In this document: piece by piece, positions 23,570-34,008 of the stretch
Position numbering within the stretch: the first letter of the stretch is position 1
Layout of the letters: every line of letters starts with the position of its first letter
Source: Brachionus manjavacas
Lineage: Eukaryota > Rotifera > Eurotatoria > Ploima > Brachionidae
Assembly: GCA_019054805.1 (NCBI GenBank)
Contig: JAHQIY010000005.1
Coordinates: 186,001-250,000, forward strand
Reading direction: 5' to 3'
DNA length: 64,000 nt
Notes under the pieces: generated by a model
Seen by the model: only the letters and a program-made list of their open reading frames with translations
What the model was told of the DNA's origin: nothing
Database searches by the model: none
Position numbers and translations under genes: made by a program

Positions 23570-26500
23570 ATGAATCCAGGCGGACCATCGACGCCGCAGC
23601 GCATCTTTCCAGTCAGCCAAATGGGCACGCCTAATCAAATGCCAAGCCAGTCGATTCGACCTGCAATACCGCCCCAAAACCCTGCACTCTTCAACAATGT
23701 AACTTAACTTGACCAAGTCTAAATGACTTTGTTCATTTTTTTTCTTAAAAAGAGAAGCTATTCTCCCCAAACGCCGTCCATGGGTCCAGTGCCTCAACAA
23801 ATGATCCGAGCGCCCATGCCCATGATGCAGCAGTCACCAGGCATTCCAAACACAGTCAAAAGACACTCTATTCAATTGAACCCCGGGGTTATCCAGCAAC
23901 CGATGACAAGTGCTTCGCAATCATCGCTGGTCGCCATGCAAAACGAAGCGCTGGCCAGGACCCAGAACCGACAAATGTACACCTTAAATTTCAACTTTTT
24001 TCTAGTTTTAATAAAATTTTTTTAGCAAAAAAAAAGGTAAATTGAAAGACAAAATAATATCGCAAAAGGTGCGTGATCTGGTGCCGGAGTCGCAGAGCTA
24101 CATGGACCTGTTGGCATTTGAGCGCAAATTAGATGCGACCATAATGCGAAAGCGCCTGGACATCCAAGAAGCATTAAAGAAACCAATAAAGAACAAAAAA
24201 AAGCTCAGAATTTTCATCACAAATCAGTATTATCCGGGCAAAACAGACGGAGAAAATGATGATGATGGCATTCCTCAATGGGAGTTGAAGATAGAGGGCC
24301 GCTTGCTGGAAGAAGCCAAGTCAGAGTCAACCAGCAAGATGAAACCGAGAAAATTCTCATCATTTTTCAAAAGTTTAGTTATCGAGCTAGACAAAGATTT
24401 GTACGGACCTGATAACCACTTGGTAGAGTGGCATCGAACACCACAAACTGCAGAGACTGACGGCTTCCAGGTGAAGCGCCATGGCGACCAAAGCCTCAAA
24501 TGCACAATTTTAATGCTACTTGACTATCAGCCTCCGCAGTTTAAACTCGATCCGCGTCTAGCTAAAATTCTAGGTAATTTTTTTTTACAACCCGCGACTC
24601 TTGAACCGGCCATTCATTCTTTGTTAGAACTTGAATATTTATTAAGGAATTAAAAATGTTTTTTTTCAAAAATAAGAGCTGAACAAAATTAAAATTTGAT
24701 AAATTTCAAAATTGTATTGAGTGAAAAAAAATTTTATTTGTCTTTTTTTTTCGCTAAAAAATTCCGTCTGTAAAATATTTTTTAAGTTAAAAAATATTCT
24801 CTTTCCTATTTTAAAATATAAAATTCCAATAATATTCAGAGATGGTCTTAAGTCAAAAAAGCGTTGAGTGAATTCACTCAACTCACATATTCACAATAAT
24901 TTGAGAAAAAAAAATAAAAATATTTTATTTGTTTATCCTGTCTGGATGGAATTTTTTCAAGGTAATTTATTTAATAAAAAATGATTGCAAAAATTTTGCG
25001 CTTTTTGCATAAAACACAGTAATTTATTTATGGTCAATGGATATTAGCTAAGATAAAATTTTCTCTCATTTTAGTTTTAATTAATTTTGAATAAATCATC
25101 TAAAATTTTCATGTTAGCCTTTAGCATGCTTTTGGTTATTATTAATTCATCCTTCATGTTTGCGCTATTTTTTTGCATATTATTCAGACTTGTGCTAAAG
25201 CCAGAAAAAAAATTCATTTTAAATTTTTTTTTCTTAAAAAAGTCATTTCAAAGACTTTGAAATAAATATGACCGCTTTAATAACCACATGGAACAGGAAA
25301 AGCCTTATTTTTAAAGAATAATTTTTCAAGTCAAAAGACTTGACTTGACTTTGACTTTATGACTTTTAAACAACTCTGATTTCATTCCGCAAATTCTAAA
25401 AAATCTTTTTATAAAAGCACTTGAACCATGAATGTTTAATGGCACCAGAGCCAATCTTTCTATTCTTGGCATTTCATTAATGTATTGATTCCAAAAAGTC
25501 ATGCTTGTAATTCCTGTTAAAATCTCAGTTTGGGTAAGAATGTTGGACAAATTTCCTTCTCAACTTCGGTCTTTTAAAATTCAGGCTCCTTATTTTTTTT
25601 GCGTTTCACCTTCTCATAAACTTCTTAAAGAGCATTCATTCATTGTCTGTCTGTTGAATCGTGGGTTGAGGAAATTTTGAAGCGAATGTGTCTTTGCCAT
25701 TATCAGTATCATCAAAGAAAAACTTGTAAAACGACTTAAGAAAGTAACCTGATATATTTCTGATTCCAATTCATACTTTAATTTTTCTTTAAAGCAAACA
25801 ATTAAAAGAATAACTTATCTTTGAAATTCAGGTTCTAAATCCATTTTTTCCTAGCTAAAGAAAATTCTCTTTAAGCCTGGTATTAAATGGGAAATCGACG
25901 AATAACTATTTTGAAACATTAGTGAAAATCGATATGCAGGTCTTAAAATGTGTAAGTAGGTTTTCATCTGTCTCAAGCTAAGTGGGCATTTGAGGTCTTC
26001 ATTTTCTTCATTGAATAATTTTTTGTCATAAGCCCTTTTGACCGATTCTAACATCAAAAAAGGTTACTTTTTTGACATTAAATATCACTATTATAATTTT
26101 AAATAGACCAAAAATTATTGTGTTAACTTATTAACTTTTGTTTTATTTTAATAAAGAATAAAGAATCTAGAATCTATAAATAATAAAGAATCTTATTAAG
26201 TTTAAAAGTAAAAGTGAAATTTTGGTTTTGTCAAAGACAACATATCTGTTTAGTCTTAACATTTAGATCACCTCTTAGGATAAAATTTTACAACTAAATT
26301 TAATTTTTTCAAAAATTTAAAAAAATATGTCAGTTAAATAATATGATTAGTTGTCACAAAATTGACCAAATCCGATTTTTTTCAATTTATTTTCCCATAA
26401 TTTTTTTATTTAATGAAACCTATCTGTAAAATTTGATTTATTTTGATTCTTTAAAAAATTTTAAAAAAAACTTTGTCATCAACTTATATTTAATGATCCG

Positions 26501-27696
26501 TAGAATCTCTTTTTGTCATTTCCCCGAAACGAAACTTAAATTTTGCTAAACGAGTGATTTCTTTCGAATTTTTCTTTTGGCTTTGGACTTATTACTCAAT
26601 TAAATCAATTTATTTTAGGTAAATTTTTTACTTTAAAATTAAAAAAAAAAAATTCTCAAAAATTTATTAAGCATTAAATTTCTAAAATATTTGGCTAAAA
26701 AGGATTTCGCTGAATTGAATTTCGGGGCAATGATTTGAGTTATGGAGGCAAAAATGGTGATTAAGTGGTTTACCCTATTAACACCTTAAAACAATGGGGT
26801 AAATTTGGTGAATGAAATTCATATTTTTTTAGCAAGACTATACCTTATGAGATTTTTAGGTATAGTCCCAAAAAATTGATAAAATCTTTAATAATTACCA
26901 TTTAATAAAATAAAAAAAATTACCAAAAAAATTTTTGTTAATAATAAAGAGTATACCCATTTTCTATTAGGTGAATCAAAATTTTGAAGAGAAGTTATTC
27001 TATATTTTATTATAGGTATTCACACAGCTACACGGCCTGTAATCATTCAATCTCTGTGGCAATACATCAAAATTCACAAGCTCCAAGACAGCCAGGAGAA
27101 AGAATACATCAATTTGGATAAGTATTTGCAGCAAATTTTCGAATCAGAAAGAATTCGCTTCTCGGACATCCCGGGCAAGTTGCACATGCACTGCACGCCA
27201 CCTGATCCCATAGTTATCAATCACATGATTAAGTAATTTTTATTTTATCTAAATTCAAAAAAGTTATTGTTTGTGAAGTATTGAGGTCAATGAGCCAAAA
27301 AGAACTTCTATTTATGACATAGAAGTTGAGATGGACGATTCGATCAGAGATCAAATGAAATCGTTTTTGTCAACAAGCCAGACTCAGTCTTTGGCAGAAA
27401 TAAATCAATTGGATACAAAAATAAATGAATTGATTGAACAGCTAAATCAGTTTAAAATAAGTAGAGAGTTTTTTGCCAATTTTGCGGACGATCCGCAGGA
27501 TTTCATCCACAAATGGTTGGTCTCTCAGTCCAATGATCTAAAGACAATGCTGGATTTAAGCGGCAACCCTGAGGAAGAAAGACGTTCTCAATTTTTTCAG
27601 GAATCGTGGACTGACGAAGCTGTTAGTCGCTATTTTTATAACAAAATTCAGCAGAGACGAGGCGAACTCGAGCAGGCTTTGGGAATTAAGAGCTAA
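23570..27696 (+). CDS. SMARCD: SMARCD/BAF60-family SWI/SNF subunit, five exons
   Basis: Accessory subunit of SWI/SNF (BAF) chromatin remodelling complexes, acting in the nucleus and bridging transcription factors to the remodeller. Exons 23570-23698, 23753-23976, 24026-24573, 27016-27232 and 27279-27696 join in frame with GT-AG introns to 511 residues, about the length of human SMARCD1. The N-terminus (about 1-115) is rich in Pro, Gln and Met, as in the family. Then come [55 protein letters not shown] and [20 protein letters not shown], nearly invariant in animals. The SWIB domain spans about 284-345 ([17 protein letters not shown] and on), and the C-terminus ends [21 protein letters not shown] lies at 27765. 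Exon composition is clearly less AT-rich than the flanks. Intron 4 (24574-27015) holds a hAT remnant. Confidence 0.97.
24838..26060 (-). mobile_element. Decayed hAT transposase inside SMARCD intron 4
   Basis: Minus-strand frames from 26057 down to 25326 read [70 protein letters not shown] and the C-terminal dimerisation segment: [20 protein letters not shown], then SSAFIKRFF. That order is typical of hAT transposases (hATC domain). The frame shifts between segments. A possible terminus CAGAGATGG lies at 24838-24846, followed by GAGTGAATTCACTCAACTCA; the opposite end was not found. Transcribed antisense to the host gene and removed with the intron. Confidence 0.8.
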
Positions 27697-27949
27697 AGAA
27701 GCCATTTTTTATGTATATAAAGTATTATGTCATTTAATGTAGAAATATGAATATTTTCAATTTAAATAAAAATTAGAAAAAATCTTTTTCCAGTCCCTGT
27801 AATCCTGATTCACTAAATTATTTATTAATTTTAAGCCATAGATTCTGACGATGTGAAAATTAATTTTAAAATTAAATTTTAAAATATTTGAATTTTGAAT
27901 AAATCTTTTGATACTTTTTTTGCATAGAAAAAAAAATATAAAGATTAAA

Positions 27950-28195
27950 CAATTACTCTAATTGTTTGGACAGATCATTATGACCTGATATGACAATTTT
28001 TTGATTAAAAGTTTGACAGACAATAAATGATCTTAAAGTACTTTCAGCAAATCTTCTTTCTACTATTTCAAGTATTTGTTTTGTCAGCTCATTATTACCA
28101 AGTCTTTTTAAAAATCCTATCTTTCTTTTTTTAACTTTTGCTCTATTCTTTCAAGACTTAGATTCAAAAGTAGATTTGAAGAGCGCCAGTTTTTT
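27950..28195 (-). mobile_element. LINE ORF2 fragment, minus strand
   Basis: Minus strand, 28195 down to 27950, keeps a frame of about 60 codons: KVKKRKIGFLKRLGNNELTK, QILEIVERRFAESTL, then FNQKIVISGHNDLSKQLE and a stop. The composition and FLKRLxxNxxT motif resemble the thumb/C-terminal region of LINE reverse transcriptases. It lies just downstream of SMARCD. Confidence 0.5.
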
Positions 28196-28779
28196 TTTTA
28201 AGCTCAACATTCTTTTTATAATTGTGCTCTCTGTTGTAAGTAATTTTTTTACCACGTATAATATTTTTAAATAACAATAATATGCAATTTAAAAACTAAA
28301 ATACTGAATTAGGAACAAAATAAAAACATTTTAGTTTTTTTTTGTAATTAATGTCAATTACATTTAAATTGATCGCTATTTTAATTAATTAATACATAAT
28401 TGATTGAAAAAAAACTCTTATACAATCAAAAAAACTTAAATTTTTATTAATTAATCCTATAATGTTCAAAAATATAGCCACTTTGAATTTTTTTTTATCT
28501 TTTTTGTTTTGTATTTCAAATTAACACTTTTGATTTTACTTTAATTTAAACCAATATAGCCTTATCTCTGGTTCGATATAGTTAATCGAATAAATAAATA
28601 AATCTTTAAAATAACTCGGGAATTTAAAAAAAAGGCCTAATTCAAAATTCAAAACTCCATTCGATTGTATACCCTCCCTGCCAAGTACATAGCTGAATCT
28701 ACTTAACAATGTAAATACAAATTATAAAAGAACTTTTTTTTTTTTTTTTTTAAATAATCTAAATTTTGTAAAATTAAAA

Positions 28780-28880
28780 TTGCTAACAAGAGGGCTGAAA
28801 AGAAGGCTATGCCATTCGGAGCTGCCCTGGAAATTTTCCTTTCCTAAATTATCTTTTAAATAAAAAAAATAAAAAATTAA
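28780..28880 (+). mobile_element. LINE 3' tail, same family as insertion at 62940-63278
   Basis: GGGCTGAAAAGAAGGCTATG, CCATTCGGAGCTGCCCTGG and an A-rich tail match, in opposite orientation, 62967-63035. It forms a short hairpin before an A-rich 3' end. Confidence 0.6.
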
Positions 28881-28887
28881 AAAAAAG

Positions 28888-29058
28888 GCCTGTAATTGAA
28901 GAAATTCCTAGTAACATATCTCAAGATCAGGCCTTTGAAGCTAATACTAGAGGAAAAGGTAGTAGTTATTTTCCTTCTTGTAGTTTTCGCTTCCAGGAGG
29001 AAGCTAAAAAATGCCATGATAGAGAATTTGATTTTTTTGCCCTTAAAAATATATTTTT
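28888..29058 (+). pseudogene. Unrecognised coding-like frame
   Basis: The frame starting at 28890 stays open for about 55 codons with protein-like composition: RPVIEEIPSNISQDQAFEAN, TRGKGSSYFPSC, FRFQEEAKKCHDREFDFFAL. There is no ATG at its beginning. It ends in a T-rich run. I do not recognise a family. Its position inside the putative TIR element at 28250-29205 suggests a transposon-encoded protein scrap. Confidence 0.35.
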
Positions 29059-29234
29059 TTTTTATTTTTAATTTCTTGTTCTATTTAGATAATTAGTATT
29101 ATATATTTTTTTAAAAAAGTAATGAATAAAAAATTTTGTTCCTAATTCAGTATTTTAGTTTATTTTTGCATAAAATAAACCCAGGTAATAATTATATGCC
29201 TTTTTTAACCTTCATACTGTTAAGTGCATAATTT

Positions 29235-29395
29235 TCTAATTCATATGGTTTAATTTTTTGTGTTCGAATTACAAAATGTATCCAATGTTGAAATTTCATT
29301 GAAAAAGTGCGAAATTTCAAATTGTTTTTTTTCAGTCTCAAATAAAAAAATAATTTTAAGTTAATATTGCAAGCATTTTCATATTAGAAATTAAA
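29235..29395 (+). repeat. Dispersed repeat, partial copy C
   Basis: Matches the first ~150 nt of the repeat at 15885-16660 (GTTTAATTTTTTGTG, TTACAAAATGTATCCAATG, AAAAAGTGCGA). It faces the inverted copy at 31015-31860 across the Tigger element. Confidence 0.7.
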
Positions 29396-29550
29396 CTTGA
29401 TAGTGAAATAGAATGAATTTAATTTTTATTTGGAAATTAAAAAAAAAATATTGAAAATTATTTTTTTAAATTTTACATAATCTATTTATTAATTTACCAA
29501 ATGCTTGTTAAACTGCAAATTTATCAGAAATTAAATTTCAATATTATCTA

Positions 29551-30999
29551 CAGTCAATTCTCCGTATAACGAGACCCTATATAACGAGAAACCCTTTATA
29601 ACGAGCAACTTGGCTAGAACCGATTACGAGCTATAGAAAATGATATAAAAATTAATTCGATATAACGAGTTTCGATATAAAGAAAACTTGATATAACGAG
29701 CTTATAATGAAATACCGCTTTATCATTTTCTTAAGAATAAAAACTTCCTATAACGAGCTTGAACAAAAGAAATTTTTTCACACTTTTTATATAAAAAAAA
29801 ATAAAAATAAAACAATTAACTTATCTTCATGAATAACTATAAATCACCAGAAAACATTTCCTATCTAATTGTTTATAAAAAATGTCCAATCTTAATCAAA
29901 AAAAAGAAAGTGTATTTCATTTGAAACAAAAGTTGAAATAATAAAAAAACATTGCGAACAAAAAATCGATACTTCAATTCTCGCAAAAGAGTATAGCGTC
30001 AACACATCGACCATTTCGACAATTCTCTCGTCTAAAGAAAAAAATTTAGAGCACTTTGAGAAGAACTTGTGCGGTACAGAAAAAAAAAGAATCAAATTAT
30101 CGAGTTTCGATGATGTCGATAAAGCCGTTTTGTTTTGGTTCGAACAAGTTCAAAAGTATAGCAACGTAACTGTGAGTGGAATCGAAATTCAACTACAAGC
30201 CTTAAAGTATGCGACAATGTTAGGCCATCGAGATTTTAAGGCAAGTAATGGATGGCTTTGTAAATTCCAAGAGAGAAACGGAATTTCTCTGAAAGCAACC
30301 ATTGGCGAGGCTGGATTGGTTCATCAAGCAAGTGTGCAAAATTGGATTTCAAATGTTTTACCCGATTTAATCAAAGATTATGCGATTGATGATATTTTTA
30401 ATGCCGATGAAACCGCTTTATTTTACAAAGCATTACCGAACAAAACAAACGTATTTGGTGATTCATTGAGTGGATGTGAAGAAAACGACGAATTTAATGA
30501 TATATATTCGTTTGAAAAAAAGTTAAACTTTGACAAATATGCTTATGTTTCAATCGACTCAAATTTTCCTGCACGCGGCTTATTATCAGATGTTGAGATC
30601 ATCAGTTCAGTTAACAATACAGCACAAAATGATGACAGTGATTCTGATGTCCAAGAAATCGAAAAACCTAAAAAACCTGTTATAAGCTCAAAGAATCTAT
30701 CGATAAAATTAATGATTTAAAAGATTTTTTTTTGAATAAAAACCAAGATTTCTCAAAAATAGTTGAGTTTTTGTTTAATATTGAAAATGTTGTGATTGAA
30801 AAATGTAATACCAAACAAACATCTATTAAAGATTTTGTAAAAAAACAATAATTTTGTATTTTTTTTTCCTTTTCTATTTATTTTTTTACCAATAAACATT
30901 TTGAAAAAAAATTTTTTTGCCCATCTTTTTCAATGCAATTTCGATATAACGAGCAACGAAATTTTCGCCCAACTTGCTCGTTATATCGAGGATTGACTG
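29551..30999 (+). mobile_element. pogo/Tigger transposon, 1449 bp, internally deleted
   Basis: Ends CAGTCAATTCTCCGTATAAC and, on the complement, CAGTCAATCCTCGATATAAC, with TA on both sides (29549-29550, 31000-31001). TATAACGAG words are repeated about ten times inside the left end and again at the right end. It encodes the truncated transposase described at 29882-30840. The two ends match well, which suggests a rather recent copy. Confidence 0.92.
29882..30840 (+). pseudogene. Truncated Tigger-type transposase (DNA-binding half only)
   Basis: Starts at ATG 29882 (MSNLNQKK), but one A too few or too many in the A-run 29898-29905 puts the rest in another frame, read from 29899. It then encodes a psq helix-turn-helix (SFETKVEIIKKHCEQK, ILAKEYSVNTSTISTIL), a CENP-B-type domain (VSGIEIQLQALKYATML, FKASNGWLCKFQERNGIS) and the beginning of the DDE domain with the first Asp (IFNADETALFYKALPNKTNV). 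It then jumps to an acidic C-terminal part (DDSDSDVQEIEKPKKP). The second and third catalytic Asp region is gone. After the stop at 30720 another frame continues to a C-terminus ending KQTSIKDFVKKQ (30840). It therefore cannot be catalytic. Confidence 0.85.
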
Positions 31000-31014
31000 T
31001 AGCTTCGTGCATTC

Positions 31015-31860
31015 ATGTAGAGTTTGTTCACATCTTTAGCAGTTGCAACATACTGGACTCAAAGACTAAATTTCGAATTGTTTTAAAAAATGAATTAAAA
31101 TTTTTTAGTTTATGTGAACAAATTGAATAAAAATATTCAATAGAATGCCTAATGTTCAAAGCTGATTTAAAAATAAACAATTAAAGTAAATAATTTTTTT
31201 TAATTTGAAAGAGCTCTAAAAATAGTATTTGCTAAGATCGGTTTGACCTGGTATTACAATTTCAACAAACCCAAATGCGCTCTCTATCTTTGCCTTTAAA
31301 CAAAAATTATAAAAATTAAAGATAACTAAAATTAATTTTTCACCCTTCAAGTGTTTGACTTTTGGGAACATATTTGTATAAATTGTGAAAATTTTGCCTT
31401 CTCCACCTAACTTTTAATTATTTTTTTTCTTATCTTATTTTTGAATAATATTACATTTAGCTTTTTTCTAAATAGATGAAAAAATTTAAAAATAGGTAAA
31501 TAAATTTTAGATTAGGTGAAGTAATAGTTCATAAAAACTGAGAACAAGAATTGTTACAGTAATCGACAAGATCCCAAAAACTTTATTTTTTTCTTTATAA
31601 ATTTTTACTTTAGTGATAATTAAGGTTAATTTGAAGCATTTTAATAAAAATCAATTTATTAAAAATGGAAAACAGAGTGGAGATAGTTTTTAAACAAATA
31701 TTATCTTAAGGATAATCATATCACAAACTCAGAGTCAAATTTATAAAAAATTTTTTTTTAAACATCGCACTTTTCCAATGTTATTTCAACATTGAATATA
31801 TTTTGTAATTCAAACGCAAAAAATTAAACCATATATTAAGACAAATACTTTATAAAGATG
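31015..31860 (-). repeat. ~0.8 kb dispersed repeat, copy B (inverted)
   Basis: Reverse-complement match of 15885-16660: GTTTGTTCACATC at the left, TTTTTCACCCTTCAAGTGTT in the middle, CATTGAATATATTTTGTAAT and AAAAAATTAAACCATAT at the right. Small indels throughout. Confidence 0.75.
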
Positions 31861-31940
31861 GATTTTTATTTTCACATTTAAATGTTGATTTTCAGTTTGG
31901 AGATATTTAATTGATGCCATCACTTTAAAGGCTGATTTAA

Positions 31941-32156
31941 TGCGAGTTTCCATCAAAATACCTTGTTACCAATGTTCAAACAAGTAAGCAAATCAAGCGC
32001 GTTTCAGAATCAGACGATTCACAAACAGCAGAATCGAAAAAACTAAAAGATCAAGCTAATGATAAGGAAAATAGTGAACTTAAAAACCTATTTCAAAACA
32101 ATAATATTGGACACACTTCAAATGAAAAATACATCAATTTTATACAAAAACTTTAA
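31941..32156 (+). pseudogene. Unrecognised hydrophilic coding-like frame
   Basis: One plus-strand frame is open from 31941 to the TAA at 32154-32156 (71 codons) without an ATG. It is charged and Ser/Asn-rich: KQIKRVSESDDSQTAESKKL, KDQANDKENSELKNLF, TSNEKYINFIQKL. The composition is far from random AT-rich DNA. A donor-like GTAAGC lies at about 31984. It ends right where the LINE fragment at 32157 begins. I cannot assign a function; a last exon or a transposon ORF scrap are both possible. Confidence 0.35.
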
Positions 32157-32668
32157 GCTATTCTTTTCCTTTTTTGAGTTCATTTTCAGAAAATAATATC
32201 AAAAAACTACAAGCAATTCGGAATACAGCAGTCAGATGAATCCTTAAGTTAAAATACGATTCTTCCTCCAACATGATGCATCATGAAGCTCTTAATAAGC
32301 TAAAATCATTAGCAGTCTCGAAATCGGCTTTTTGAGTTGAGTGAGAGATATGTTGGGACAGGACTGAGTCATTCTGTTCCATTGATTGTCAGAATGGTGG
32401 AGGAATACAAATAAGGTTTTCTAATCGAAATATATTGAATACCAAACTCCACTGTGTAATTGCTACCTTATTATTTCCTATTTTTTTCCTGAAACCTGAA
32501 CTATGTAAACATGTGCCACATGTAACAATCTATGTCTTTTAAACTTTCATTTTTTGTCAATTCCATATTTTTCCACGTATATTGAGAAAAGCTTAGGTAA
32601 TAGAGAACCAACTTGTTTATCTTCTATGATTGTTCTGAACAATGAGCTATTTTTTTTTCCGTTCATCT
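32157..32668 (+). mobile_element. 5'-truncated LINE copy (same family as 20010-21205)
   Basis: Nearly identical to 20594-21095: CTATTCTTTTCCTT, GAAAATAATATCAAAAAACT, ACATGATGCATCATGAAGCT and the following UTR through TGTTCTGAACAATGAGCTA. Similarity stops at about 32668 before the hairpin and AAAT tail, so both ends are missing. Confidence 0.88.
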
Positions 32669-32839
32669 CTAAGGCCATTGAGTCGTCATATTAATTTTTT
32701 AGGCATCTCCAGATTTGAAGTTGGGTTTTATTAATATATTTTCAAAAAGCTTAGCTTTAATAAAAAATATCTTAATTCAAGTCAAATGGCTTTTAATGAT
32801 TTTTAAGGTCATGAAGAGACAAAATATAAAACAGCTAGT

Positions 32840-33260
32840 TACTTAGCTTCTAGAATCAAAATGGGAATCATAATCATAACTAGAATCATAATTGTAAATA
32901 GAATCAAATGTAGTGAAGAGATAATTGATATGGATGAAGTCACTGGTAATGAACCTTCCTTAACTGAATATGACGAATTGTGTAAATTGTTTGCCAAAGA
33001 AATTAAAACAAAATGATTCATTTTATTGTCTAAACTGTAAGTAACATAAAAATATTTTAAGATTTTTGGACAATAACTTTTTTATTTTAAAATTTTAATT
33101 TCTGATTTTTCATTTTTGCGTAAAATTCGTTAAATAAAATAAAAATTTTCTTAATTGCTAAACACTTTCTCGTCATCCAAACAAAAAATCATTTTCATGC
33201 CTTTTTTTGACTATAGGGACATGCTGCATTAGTTGATAAATAATGTCTTTTAGAATAAGT
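32840..33260 (+). repeat. Dispersed repeat with CX2C zinc-motif coding remnant, copy 1
   Basis: Inverted match of 61430-61665. One plus-strand frame (about 32970-33035) reads CVNCLPKKLKQND, SFYCLNCK and a stop, matching CENCLPKSFKQYD, PFYCPN at the other copy. The shared non-coding continuation includes AAAATATTTTAAGAT and CTCGTCATCCAAACAAAA. A second frame on the same strand (32880-33014) is also open for 45 codons; which one was used cannot be decided. Confidence 0.55.
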
Positions 33261-33474
33261 TTTTGTTTACATATATTTTTATTTTTGCCTCTCAAAAAAA
33301 CTTAATGTGTCAATTAAATTATTTCATTGCAACAGGGTGTGTCAATAGGCACTCCGATTTCGTAATACGATTTTTTTTCTTTCAAAACCTGTTTGTAAAC
33401 TAATTTTTATTGTAAATTTAAAATTTAATTGATGTTAATTGATCTTAATTGATCATAATTGATTGGTCTTTTAG

Positions 33475-33705
33475 TCGGCATTGAATGGCGTTTGATTAAA
33501 TCTCTCTGCAAAATTCTAACTAATGCAAAAACATGCTAAATATTAAATTGCGCAGTTGAATTAAATGTTTTTTAAAGACGTGCATTTTCATGCAATATTG
33601 CAGAGTTTTTGCAGAGCTTTATCTTATATTTAGCATGTTTATTGCTTTAGTTAGCATTTTGAAATGAAATTTAATCAAATACCATTCAAAAGTTATAAAA
33701 AAAAT
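33475..33705. mobile_element. MITE-like inverted repeat, ~230 bp
   Basis: The left arm (33480-33545: TTGAATGGCGTTTGATTAAA, ACATGCTAAATA) pairs with the right arm (33638-33700: TATTTAGCATGT, TTTAATCAAATACCATTCAA). The centre has GCAGAGTTTTTGCAGAGCTT, also seen in the element at 62028-62275. Confidence 0.7.
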
Positions 33706-34008
33706 ACTTATCGATCTGATTTTTTTGATTCTGAACTTCAAGATGCCCATTTAGTCTATGAAAAAATTTAAGTTAAAAAAAATTAAAAAGGTTGCTATTC
33801 CGTATCTATCACTGGTTGAAATTCAGCCCTTGGACAGTTCCTAACTGTATAGAGTATAGCTTTTTTTAATAAAAAGAAAACAAAGTCAAATGTCATGTTA
33901 GTTTTTCTCCCAAAAGAGTCTTTAAACATATTTTAACATTAATTAACTAATTTAGCTACCACAATTTTAATATTTTATCTCTTTGTTTTAATTTTCTGAT
34001 TTAACAAA

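Larger units (their letters stand above)
28250..29205. mobile_element. Possible TIR element, ~950 bp, unknown family
   Basis: A 30-nt block, AAAACTAAAATACTGAATTA followed by GGAACAAAAT, at 28296-28325 occurs as its complement at 29134-29163, with weaker similarity on the outer side of both. The interior contains a LINE tail (28780-28880) and an open coding-like frame (28888-29058). The boundaries are approximate and no target duplication was identified. Confidence 0.45.

Noticed and set aside
23519-23800. 93-codon minus-strand frame
   Set aside because: Antisense shadow of BAF60 exons 1 and 2, whose plus-strand reading is clearly conserved.
24275-24505. 76-codon minus-strand frame
   Set aside because: Antisense shadow of BAF60 exon 3.
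32839-33021. 60-codon minus-strand frame
   Set aside because: Lies opposite the zinc-motif remnant that is shared with 61430-61940; the shared frame is on the plus strand.
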